Below, in pieces: positions 1 to 7,180 of a stretch of DNA of 7,582 nt. The DNA lies in assembly GCF_030056665.1 (NCBI RefSeq), contig NZ_JASHIG010000077.1; one strand, 5' to 3'. Both the position numbers and the translations under genes were made by a program. Under the pieces are notes generated by a model. The model did not search any database. It was not told the DNA's origin and saw nothing but the letters and a program-made list of their open reading frames with translations. Each line of letters starts with the position of its first letter. Positions within the stretch are counted from its first letter, which is position 1. This stretch comes from Flectobacillus roseus. Lineage in GTDB: Bacteria; Bacteroidota; Bacteroidia; Cytophagales; Spirosomataceae.

Positions 1-14
1 ATGCTTTATGCATA

Positions 15-76
15 GAAACCTCCTGTTTGTTTGTGTTTGTCGTGATTCACAAAGTAAACAAGGAGGTTTCGTTTTT
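15..76 (+). terminator. Rho-independent terminator of a gene left of the window
   Basis: Positions 15-24 (GAAACCTCCT) pair perfectly with 61-70 (AGGAGGTTTC). Pairing continues inward from 25-35 to 48-59, with two bulged A residues (51 and 60) and two G-T wobbles, giving about 21 pairs around a 12-nt loop. A T-tract follows at 72-76, as in an intrinsic terminator read on the + strand; the minus-strand exit has no T-run. A TAG at 13-15 could be the stop codon of the upstream gene, but too little of that gene is inside the window to show it. The upstream gene would converge on the minus-strand TerC gene. Confidence 0.6.
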
Positions 77-85
77 AGAAGTTCT

Positions 86-116
86 CCCGAAAAATTCGGG
101 ATGACTCATGTTTGAT
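86..116 (-). repeat. Dispersed intergenic repeat, copy 1 (inverted), with hairpin
   Basis: Positions 91-116 are an exact reverse complement of 7464-7489 (26 of 26 bases). A diverged copy is at 7412-7436. Here the repeat merges into a perfect 6-bp hairpin, CCCGAA (86-91) and TTCGGG (95-100), with a 3-nt A loop. No open frame or transposase accompanies it, so it is best described as a short interspersed non-coding repeat. It may also influence the 3' end of the TerC transcript, but no T-run follows the stem. Confidence 0.65.
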
Positions 117-143
117 GCTACTATGCTAAATATAAATGGCTTA

Positions 144-162
144 AGACGCAATCAGTGCGTCT
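144..162. repeat. Small hairpin downstream of terC
   Basis: AGACGCA (144-150) and TGCGTCT (156-162) form a perfect 7-bp stem with a 5-nt loop, 19 nt past the stop codon of the minus-strand TerC gene. The right side continues as CGTCTCTAC (158-166), a 9-mer that recurs at 7378-7386, which suggests a remnant of an interspersed repeat. It could help end the TerC transcript, but there is no clear T-tract on either side. Confidence 0.4.
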
Positions 163-180
163 CTACTGATAGAATATACA

Positions 181-870
181 TTATTTACTCGTTTTTCTAA
201 TCTGTATCATATTCACAAAGAATGAAAATGCCATTGAGAAATAGATGTATTGTTTCGGGATATGGAAATCTAATCCCTCAGCAATTAGCGTAACTCCAAT
301 CATCATTAGAAAACATAACGCCAAAATCTTCAACGATGGATGTTTGCTAATAAAGCTACTAATAGCCCCTGCTACCGCCAACATAATCGAAATAGAAACA
401 ATTACGGCGGCATACATTACCCACAGCTCATCTACCAAACCTACAGCCGTAATAATACTGTCAATAGAAAATACTAAATCTAGCAATAAAATCTGTCCGA
501 TGATTGTGGCAAAAGATTTAGACACTGGTGCCGAGTTTGTATGCTCTCCCTCTTCCGTTTTTTCAAAAATCTCTTTATTACTTTTATACAATAAGAAAAA
601 GCCCCCCGCAATAAGAATTAAGTCTTTTCCTGAAAAATCTATTCCTGAAATTGTCATCAAAGTTTTGTCGAGCTTCATAATCCAGCTAATACCAGCCAAT
701 AAGATTAGACGCAAAACTAGCGCTAGACTCAACCCTACCAATCGCGCTTTTTTTCGCTTTTCGACAGGAAGTTTATCAGAGAGAATAGAAATAAAAATAA
801 TGTTGTCGATACCCAAAACGATTTCTAACACAATCAGGGTAAGCAGTGAAATAAGAATTTCGGTTGTCAT
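181..870 (-). CDS. TerC family integral membrane protein (YgdQ-like)
   Basis: The product has 229 residues and starts at ATG 870-868. About seven hydrophobic segments are visible, near residues 4-30, 42-65, 82-96, 119-144, 149-173, 180-200 and 207-224. A charged loop lies at 97-117 (KSNKEIFEKTEEGEH). Two acidic signatures typical of the TerC branch of the LysE-type transporters sit in helices 1 and 4: LEIVLGIDNIIF with Asp22, and LDLVFSIDSIITAVG with Asp131 and Asp137. Overall layout and length resemble E. coli YgdQ (compared from memory). Family members are linked to metal-ion handling (Mn2+ export for Alx and YkoY types) and, in ter operons, to tellurite resistance; the substrate here is unknown. 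No other ter genes are nearby, so tellurite resistance should not be assumed. The gene is separated from the acylase gene upstream by 216 nt with a likely terminator, so it is probably monocistronic. No Shine-Dalgarno sequence precedes the start. Confidence 0.93.
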   Translation of the reverse strand: MTTEILISLLTLIVLEIVLGIDNIIFISILSDKLPVEKRKKARLVGLSLALVLRLILLAGISWIMKLDKTLMTISGIDFSGKDLILIAGGFFLLYKSNKEIFEKTEEGEHTNSAPVSKSFATIIGQILLLDLVFSIDSIITAVGLVDELWVMYAAVIVSISIMLAVAGAISSFISKHPSLKILALCFLMMIGVTLIAEGLDFHIPKQYIYFSMAFSFFVNMIQIRKTSK

Positions 871-1000
871 TGTTTATTTGTCTGTTTGAAAGGAATCAAA
901 ACCTTGTTATGGTGGCTTTTTCCTTTGCTATTTGAACATGCAAGTTATACCAAAAGTTAGCGCTACAGGATTAGATTTCAGTTAGATTTTGGTTCAGCAA

Positions 1001-1079
1001 AAAGTGCAGAGTAGCAAAGGCACAGAGGCACAAAGTGTTCCAAATGAATCACTTTGTGCCTCTGTGCCTTTGTCACTTT
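1001..1079 (-). terminator. Long perfect hairpin, likely terminator of the acylase gene
   Basis: Positions 1015-1037 and 1050-1072 are perfect reverse complements (23 bp) around a 12-nt loop. An outer 6-bp stem, AAAGTG (1001-1006) with CACTTT (1074-1079), adds to it across an asymmetric internal loop. On the minus strand it begins 7 nt after the acylase stop codon and ends in CACTTTTTGC, so the U-run overlaps the outer stem. The + strand exit is also T-rich, so it may work in both directions. The arms are made of near-identical 8-mers (CAAAGGCA, CAGAGGCA, CAAAGTGT), a repetitive design rather than a standard terminator stem. Confidence 0.6.
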
Positions 1080-1086
1080 ACGCCTT

Positions 1087-3492
1087 TTATTGTTTTGGCT
1101 TCAATATCTGTTTACCTGATTTAACTTTTTCTACATCTTCTTTTCGAATAAGTTCTCCTCTAAATTTCCCTTCTACATACATACGAGCTTGGTCATCGTA
1201 ATGTTTGCTCATAAAGTACCCAGACTGTCCAGTTGGGTTAATACTTTGTCCTTCAAAAGGTTTTGAGAAATCTATCACACGACGCAAAGCTGGGCCATAA
1301 CTAACCTTGTAATATCCAGAAGAATCTAGTGGAAAATCAAGATTGTTGATTACTTCCTTACCTGCCATAGCTGGTAAAGGTCCTACATTAAAGAGTTTAT
1401 TCAAAGGCTTTTGTCTACCCACAGGATGCACGTGTTCGAGTGTGTGAACTTTTTGCCAATGCCATGCCTTTTTATCCGCTCCAAGTTGAGCTGTCAAATC
1501 TGCATAAGCCTGATTTAGCGCCGATTGAATAATTTGTGTACGAGTTTCTATATTTTTTGTATCCTTATTATCCCACCATTTAGAAGTATCATTAACGATA
1601 AAGTTTTGTAAAGAACGCTTCATGGTTTGAGAATTGATAAACGCTTTGAATCCTTCAGCACCTAGCTCGTCTTTGAAAGTAGCCTCGTACATATGATACA
1701 AGAATCTGTAATAAATCGTTGGTTCAATGTCTTCCAAATCGTGTGTACCGTCCCAAGTGAGCAACTCTGTATGTCCTGTTGATTTAATAATTGGAGCAAT
1801 ACTTTGAATCACGGTTGGCGCCATGGCGCTTTTATGCTCAGTAATCATTTTGTGCATATCTTCTACCGTCCAATCATTTTTTGAAGTATTCAATAGTTGC
1901 TTGATACGAGTCGCACGGTCTGGCGCAACATAGTAACCTGCCACTAAGCCCGTACCCATATCCTCAGGTTGGTTATTGGCAGAGTACACAAAACCACTTG
2001 CAGGATTAACAGCATGAGGATTTTGAGAAAAATCTAACCAGCCCTCTATCTCATCTTTGCCACTAGCACCATCCAGAATCATATAGGGCTTTACATGAAC
2101 AGGACGCTTAGGGAGTTTTGCCGACGCCCACCACGCGATATTGCCTTTGGCATCGCCATACATCACATTCAGACCAGGGAAATGAATCATCGAAGCGGCA
2201 GCCTCTGCTTGCTTGACATCGGTGGCATGTGCCAAATCATAAAAGACTTTTAAAGAACGGTCAGGAAATTGTGTTAATACCCACCACAAGGCCACTGGCG
2301 ATTTTTCATGAACAAATTTCTTATCAAACTCATTAATCAGAACGCCATGTCTCGACGAGCGATATTGCACAGCCACATCTGGTTTTCCTTTTACTTTAAT
2401 GACTTCTTTTCTAATAGACAAATCTTCCCAATGGTCTTTAAACCAAACCTGATTGGCATTTGCAGGATTTATTTTTTCTCTGTAAAAATCAACATCATCA
2501 TTTTCAAACATTGTTAAGCCCCAACCAGCTTTGTCGTTATGCCCAATCACAGCCATAGGAATTCCTGCAATGAAGTTTCCATAAAAGTTTTGATTAGGAT
2601 AAACCAAATTCGCTTCAAAAAATACCGAAGGTTGAGAAAACGCAATATGGGTATCATTACTAAAAATCACACCTTTACTTTTAGTTTTACTTCCAGCCAC
2701 AACCCAAGAATTAGAACCATGAAACGTAGGAAAAGGCGCTGCTTTTTGTAATTCAAGCACTTGGTTGCCCAATGCCAACAAGTTTTGTACTGACTCTGCA
2801 CCTTTCCGGAACGCTATCTCTTTTTCATTGCCTTTAGTAACAGGGATTTTTTCGGCATTAGTTGCCCAAGTTGTTACCAAATCCTTGGTGTATTCTTCGC
2901 CAAGACTTTGTTGGATATAGGTCATCAAAGGATCGGTGCGAAAAGCATCGGCAAAAGAAAAACCCATATATCCTTGAATAATATGTAAATCTAGATTTGA
3001 AAAAGGCGTTTTCGGTATTTTCAACAATTCAAATTCTACAGGCGTATCTCCATTTTCGATAAAAGCATTGACGCCATTCACATACGCCGAAGCAGCTTTT
3101 ACGTATCCTTCATTTTTAGGGTATTGTGCGATAGTTTGTTCAGCATATTTTCTAAAACCAAGACTTCTAAAAAACTTATCACTTTCCAAAGCCATATCGC
3201 CAAATACTTCCGAGAGACGTCCATCTGCCAAACGACGAAGGGCTTCCATCTGGAAAAGTCTTTCTTGTGCATGTACATATCCCAACGCAAAATAGGCATC
3301 TTCTTCGGTTTGGGCATAAATATGAGGTATTCCAAAATCATCCCACAGTACCTCCACAGGTTGTGTGAGCCCTTGTAAATTTATTTCTTGATCATGATTT
3401 GCTACTTTGGACTTGAGCCAGACAAATACTCCTAGCCCCAATAGCACGACTACGATAAGTAGTCCCATTAAAATTCGTTTGATAAGACGCAT
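1087..3492 (-). CDS. Penicillin acylase family protein (Ntn hydrolase), membrane-anchored
   Basis: The product has 801 residues from ATG 3492-3490. An in-frame TTG at 3516 would add eight residues, but the ATG directly precedes a basic, then hydrophobic N-terminus (residues about 5-27), a signal anchor or uncleaved signal peptide. The protein is therefore predicted to sit on the outer face of the inner membrane. Penicillin-acylase landmarks follow in order: VLWDDFGIPHIYAQ near 48, the autoprocessing junction Gly259-Ser260 in HGSNSWVVAG, SNDTHI near 278, RHGVLIN near 381, GNIAWWASAKLP near 450, and SANNQPE with Asn506 as probable oxyanion-hole residue. Arg526 and Arg529 in APDRATRI are candidates for the conserved arginine. 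Ser260 would become the N-terminal nucleophile of a beta chain of about 540 residues. The family hydrolyses amides such as beta-lactam side chains and acyl-homoserine lactones; the substrate here cannot be read from sequence. The gene is divergent from the ThuA fusion and looks complete. Confidence 0.95.
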   Translation of the reverse strand: MRLIKRILMGLLIVVVLLGLGVFVWLKSKVANHDQEINLQGLTQPVEVLWDDFGIPHIYAQTEEDAYFALGYVHAQERLFQMEALRRLADGRLSEVFGDMALESDKFFRSLGFRKYAEQTIAQYPKNEGYVKAASAYVNGVNAFIENGDTPVEFELLKIPKTPFSNLDLHIIQGYMGFSFADAFRTDPLMTYIQQSLGEEYTKDLVTTWATNAEKIPVTKGNEKEIAFRKGAESVQNLLALGNQVLELQKAAPFPTFHGSNSWVVAGSKTKSKGVIFSNDTHIAFSQPSVFFEANLVYPNQNFYGNFIAGIPMAVIGHNDKAGWGLTMFENDDVDFYREKINPANANQVWFKDHWEDLSIRKEVIKVKGKPDVAVQYRSSRHGVLINEFDKKFVHEKSPVALWWVLTQFPDRSLKVFYDLAHATDVKQAEAAASMIHFPGLNVMYGDAKGNIAWWASAKLPKRPVHVKPYMILDGASGKDEIEGWLDFSQNPHAVNPASGFVYSANNQPEDMGTGLVAGYYVAPDRATRIKQLLNTSKNDWTVEDMHKMITEHKSAMAPTVIQSIAPIIKSTGHTELLTWDGTHDLEDIEPTIYYRFLYHMYEATFKDELGAEGFKAFINSQTMKRSLQNFIVNDTSKWWDNKDTKNIETRTQIIQSALNQAYADLTAQLGADKKAWHWQKVHTLEHVHPVGRQKPLNKLFNVGPLPAMAGKEVINNLDFPLDSSGYYKVSYGPALRRVIDFSKPFEGQSINPTGQSGYFMSKHYDDQARMYVEGKFRGELIRKEDVEKVKSGKQILKPKQ

Positions 3493-3583
3493 AGTTTTTA
3501 ATAAGTTTTCACACAAAATGAAAGACCTTCTTGTCTAACACCTTGTCCGCTAATGATATTGAAGTGAATTAATTTTTGAAGTC

Positions 3584-3596
3584 CTTTGTATCAAAG
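3584..3596. promoter_or_regulatory. Short palindrome near the predicted acylase transcription start
   Basis: CTTTG (3584-3588) and CAAAG (3592-3596) form a perfect 5-bp dyad around TAT. It lies a few bases downstream of the predicted start site of the minus-strand acylase transcript, where an operator would sit. A dyad this short can occur by chance in AT-rich DNA, and no regulator gene is adjacent. Confidence 0.2.
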
Positions 3597-3605
3597 CACT
3601 AAGCA

Positions 3606-3634
3606 CAAATTTAGTCTTTTCTAACACAACTCAA
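3606..3634 (-). promoter_or_regulatory. Putative Bacteroidota-type promoter of the acylase gene
   Basis: On the minus strand, TAAATTTG (3613 down to 3606) matches the -7 consensus TAnnTTTG perfectly. A TTG (3634 down to 3632) lies 18 nt upstream, a spacing that suits the -33 element. Transcription would start near 3600, giving a leader of roughly 105-110 nt before the ATG at 3492. The call rests on motif and spacing only. Confidence 0.5.
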
Positions 3635-3732
3635 CCACCCTTATAGCATCTAAAAACTATCCTAATTCAACTTTTTTTAATTATATTCACCTACAATTAC
3701 AGAACAGTATAGAACACACGTAGTTTTTTGGT

Positions 3733-3740
3733 TAATTTTG
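3733..3740 (+). promoter_or_regulatory. Putative -7 box for the ThuA fusion gene
   Basis: TAATTTTG is a perfect TAnnTTTG match, 63 nt before the ATG at 3804. It predicts a start near 3747 and a leader of about 57 nt. No TTG is found at the expected -33 distance, so the call is weaker than the divergent one. The rest of the 311-nt gap (3493-3803) is AT-rich and shows no RNA gene or convincing small ORF. Confidence 0.35.
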
Positions 3741-3803
3741 GTATTATTCAAAAACGTATTTATCTATATTGGTTTCTTTCAAACTATCCAATTACAATTT
3801 ATT

Positions 3804-6800
3804 ATGAAAAAATTAAGGCTCGCCTTAATGGCTCTCTTCTCTTTAGCCATTCTCTCTCTAAAGGCACAGACCTCCAATCCTTTGCAGGGCAAAAAAGTAC
3901 TAGTGTTTTCCAAAACTGCTGGTTTTCGCCATAGTTCAATTCCTTATGGCATTAAGGGGATGCAAGATCTTGGTCAGAAATACGGCTTTGGCGTAGATAC
4001 TACCGAAAACGCATCAAAGTTCACGGAAGACAATCTTAAAAAGTATGCAGTAATCATCTTTATGAGTACTACAGGCGATGTGCTCAACCCTGCCCAACAA
4101 ATTGCATTCGAGCGCTATATCCAAGCAGGCGGCGGTTTTATGGGTGTGCATGCGGCATCAGACACCGAATACGACTGGCCTTGGTACGGCAAGTTAGTTG
4201 GTGGGTATTTTAATGGTCACCCTGGCAAAAATGTATCGAATGTTCAGATGGGTAAATTTACGGTAACCGATAAAAACCATATCTCGACAAGTACTTTGCC
4301 TACGACTTTTGAAAGAAAAGATGAATTCTATGATTTCAAAGAGTTTAACAAAGACGTTAAAGTGCTAATTACGGTAGACGAAAACTCTTACAAAGAAGGT
4401 AAAATGGGTGATTTTCACCCTATGTCTTGGTATCATGAATATGACGGTGGACGTGCATTTTACACTAACTGGGGACATACACACGAGACTTTCTCAGACG
4501 AAATTCCGATGACTCATATTTGGGGTGGCTTGCAATGGGCTGCTTCTGGTTCGGCATTAGACTACTCAAAAGCTCGTAGCGAATATGCGCCAGAAGAAAA
4601 CCGTTTTACCAAAATTGTATTAGACAAAAACCTTGATGAGCCAACCGAATTGGCAGTTTTGGATAACGGTAAAGTGTTATTTACTGAAAGAAAAGGTTTA
4701 TTAAAAGTATATAATCCTGTTACGAAAAAAACCAAAGTAGCAGCTGACTTGCGCGTATATTCAAAATTTGAATATGGTTTGATGGGCATAAATATTGATC
4801 CGAAATACAATCAAAACAAATGGATTTACTTGTTCTATAGTCCGTCTTATGAAGTTGCGGGTGCTGATACTGCCAACCGACTTTCTAGATTTGTTTATGA
4901 CGATGTAAAAGATACACTGGTATTTGCTTCTGAAAAAACATTGTTGAGAGTTCCAGTAAAACGTACCGATTGTTGTCACACTGGTGGTTCTATCGAATGG
5001 GACAATAAAGGTAATCTATATCTCTCGACTGGCGATGACACCAACCCATTTGCGTCAGAGGGCTTTGCTCCTATCGACAACCGTGCAGGTCGTGCAGGTT
5101 GGGATGCTCGTGCTACCTCATCAAATACTAACGATTTAAGAGGAAAAATCTTAAGAATTAAACCAACTGACGACGGTTCTTACACCATTCCAGAAGGTAA
5201 CCTTTTCCCTGTAGGTACTGAAAAAGCTCGTCCTGAAATTTATGTAATGGGTAATCGTAACCCTTATCGTATTTCAGTAGATAAACACACTGGTTATTTG
5301 TATTGGGGAGAAGTTGGTCCAGATGCGGGTGAAAACTCAGACAAATACGGTCCTCGTGGTCATGATGAAGTAAACCAAGCTCGTAAAGCTGGTTATTTTG
5401 GTTGGCCTTTGTTTGTTGCTGACAACCGCGCTTATAATCAACGTAACTTTGAAGATAAGTCAACAGGTAGCAAGTTTGACCCACTGAAACCTATCAACGA
5501 TTCGCCACATAATACAGGTTTGAGAGAATTACCTCCAGCACAAAAAGCCTTTATTTACTATCCGTATGCCGACTCGCCAGAGTTTGGTCCTATTGTTGGC
5601 AAAGGCGGACGTAATGCCATGGGTGGCCCTGTGTACTATATCAATGATTATCAAAACTCGAATGTCAAGTTTCCGAAATACTTTGATGGAAAATTCTTTG
5701 CCTACGACTGGGCACGTGACTTTATCAATATCGTTACGATGAAACCAAACGGTGATTTTGTTTCGATGGAGCGCTTTATGCCAAATACCGTATTTAGTCA
5801 CCCGATGGATATGCAATTTGCTAAAGATGGTGCTTTATATGTATTGGAATATGGTCAAAACTGGTTTGCTCAAAATGAAGATGCTCGTTTGTCTCGTATC
5901 GAATTTAATGCTGGCAACCGTAAGCCTGTAGTACAAATTAGTGCTGATAAGGTAGCTGGCGCTGTGCCACTCAAAGTAAATTTCTCTTCTGTAGGTACAA
6001 AAGATTATGATGGCGATGTGCTTAGTTACGAATGGTCTTTTGCAAAAGGTGCACCAAAAAGTAAGCTAAACAACCCTAGTTTTACTTTTACAAAATCAGG
6101 TATTTATCAGGCTACACTCAAAGTAAAAGACGTAGCAGGTAATGTATCAGAGGCTTCTGTAGAAATTAAAGTAGGAAATGATATTCCGAAAGTAGCCTTG
6201 AACATCAAAGGCAATAAGTCATTTTATTGGAATGATGAGAAAGTAGCTTACGAAGTAAAAGTTGCTGACAAAGAAGATGGTTCTTTAGATAACAAAAAAA
6301 TCAAAGCGGAAGATGTACAAGTAAATATCGACTATCTTGAAGGATTTGATAAAACCATCATTGCACAAGGTCACCAACAAAATATGAGTGTATTGTCAGG
6401 AAAACGCTTGATTGAATTGTCAGACTGTAAGGCTTGTCACTCAATCGATAAAAAATCTATTGGACCTGCGTATAAAGAAGTAGCCAAGAAATACAAAGGC
6501 GTTTTCCAAATCGAAGGTAAACTTTCTGACAAAATCATCAAAGGTGGTGGTGGCGTTTGGGGCGAACAAGCTATGGCTGCGCACCCACAAGTAAGCAAAG
6601 CAGATGCTACCGAAATGGTAAAATACATCTTGTCGTTGGCGGATGACAGTAAAGCAAGCAAGCCAGTAAAAGGTGAGTACCTAACGAAAGATACAGGCAA
6701 AGCTGGTACGTATATTTTCTCAGCTAGTTATACCGACAAAGGCGCAGGAAACCTAGGAGCTCAAAATGCTACCAAAACTGTCACCTTGAGAAGTGCCAAA

Positions 6801-7175
6801 TTTAGAGCAACAAGCTATGATGTTCAAAAAGAAACGATGAAAGTAAAAATTGATGGCTTGGGTGAAATCGTAGCGGCTACTAAAAACCAAGGATATATTG
6901 GCTTCGAAAACATTGACCTAACAGGTTTAAAAGCTTTTGATGTGGCAGCTTTTGCCTCTGACGAGCGTACCGTAGGAGGTAAAATCGAGTTGCATATTGG
7001 CTCGCCAACAGGTAAAGTATTAAGTTCGGTAGAGGTAGGTAAAGGCAATACACAACCTGTAAAATTAGGTTTGGCAGATGCTACAGGTACACAAAACCTA
7101 TATTTTGTTTTTGTAAATCCTGAAGCAAAAGACAAAGCTCTTTTCGCAGTTTCAGATATTACTGCGATAAAATAA
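3804..7175 (+). CDS. Secreted ThuA - PQQ sugar dehydrogenase - PKD - cytochrome c - CBM6-like fusion
   Basis: The product has 1123 residues from ATG 3804; an upstream in-frame TTG at 3738 is rejected because the ATG opens a classic signal peptide (MKKLRLALM, then a hydrophobic core; likely cleavage after LKA near residue 21). Modules in order: ThuA-like domain about 30-246 (VLVFSKTAGFRHSSI, GVHAAS at 114-119, HEYDGGR at 211-217, GHTHE at 224-228); glucose/sorbosone dehydrogenase propeller about 274-700 (CCHTGGSIEWDNKG with His392, STGDD, GNRNPYRIS with Arg485-Asn486, GYFGWP); PKD domain about 707-790 (DYDGD, YEWSF); an Ig-like linker about 795-850; a class I cytochrome c with heme motif CKACH (875-879) and probable axial Met924; and a C-terminal beta domain about 954-1123 resembling CBM6. 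The dehydrogenase should oxidise a sugar using PQQ and may pass electrons to the heme on the same chain. No lipobox or type IX sorting domain is obvious, suggesting a periplasmic location. This module order is known in Bacteroidota; the sugar is unknown. Confidence 0.95.
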   Translation: MKKLRLALMALFSLAILSLKAQTSNPLQGKKVLVFSKTAGFRHSSIPYGIKGMQDLGQKYGFGVDTTENASKFTEDNLKKYAVIIFMSTTGDVLNPAQQIAFERYIQAGGGFMGVHAASDTEYDWPWYGKLVGGYFNGHPGKNVSNVQMGKFTVTDKNHISTSTLPTTFERKDEFYDFKEFNKDVKVLITVDENSYKEGKMGDFHPMSWYHEYDGGRAFYTNWGHTHETFSDEIPMTHIWGGLQWAASGSALDYSKARSEYAPEENRFTKIVLDKNLDEPTELAVLDNGKVLFTERKGLLKVYNPVTKKTKVAADLRVYSKFEYGLMGINIDPKYNQNKWIYLFYSPSYEVAGADTANRLSRFVYDDVKDTLVFASEKTLLRVPVKRTDCCHTGGSIEWDNKGNLYLSTGDDTNPFASEGFAPIDNRAGRAGWDARATSSNTNDLRGKILRIKPTDDGSYTIPEGNLFPVGTEKARPEIYVMGNRNPYRISVDKHTGYLYWGEVGPDAGENSDKYGPRGHDEVNQARKAGYFGWPLFVADNRAYNQRNFEDKSTGSKFDPLKPINDSPHNTGLRELPPAQKAFIYYPYADSPEFGPIVGKGGRNAMGGPVYYINDYQNSNVKFPKYFDGKFFAYDWARDFINIVTMKPNGDFVSMERFMPNTVFSHPMDMQFAKDGALYVLEYGQNWFAQNEDARLSRIEFNAGNRKPVVQISADKVAGAVPLKVNFSSVGTKDYDGDVLSYEWSFAKGAPKSKLNNPSFTFTKSGIYQATLKVKDVAGNVSEASVEIKVGNDIPKVALNIKGNKSFYWNDEKVAYEVKVADKEDGSLDNKKIKAEDVQVNIDYLEGFDKTIIAQGHQQNMSVLSGKRLIELSDCKACHSIDKKSIGPAYKEVAKKYKGVFQIEGKLSDKIIKGGGGVWGEQAMAAHPQVSKADATEMVKYILSLADDSKASKPVKGEYLTKDTGKAGTYIFSASYTDKGAGNLGAQNATKTVTLRSAKFRATSYDVQKETMKVKIDGLGEIVAATKNQGYIGFENIDLTGLKAFDVAAFASDERTVGGKIELHIGSPTGKVLSSVEVGKGNTQPVKLGLADATGTQNLYFVFVNPEAKDKALFAVSDITAIK

Positions 7176-7180
7176 GAAAT

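Noticed and set aside
181..870. Tellurite-resistance operon
   Set aside because: Only a TerC-family protein is present. There are no terA/B/D/E/Z-type genes, and family members without that context act on other ions.
245..889. 214-residue open frame on the + strand
   Set aside because: It is antisense to the TerC gene, whose helices and family motifs are clear. The + strand product is low in complexity, matches no family I recognise, and is best seen as a shadow.
871..1000. Possible yybP-ykoY manganese riboswitch upstream of the TerC gene
   Set aside because: These riboswitches often precede TerC/Alx-type genes, so the leader was read on the minus strand. No GGGGAGUAG-like element or paired helices of that class were found. 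A TAnnTTTG box is also missing; the nearest string, TAACTTTTG (959 down to 951), is one base too long.
989..1201. 70-residue + strand ORF starting in the 8-bp-periodic hairpin
   Set aside because: Its first half is a translation of the inverted repeat and its second half is antisense to the acylase C-terminus. There is no independent support.
5158..5484. 108-residue minus-strand ORF inside the ThuA fusion gene
   Set aside because: It lies wholly antisense to the conserved sugar-dehydrogenase propeller, and its sequence (rich in Gln, Tyr and His) looks like reverse-frame translation.
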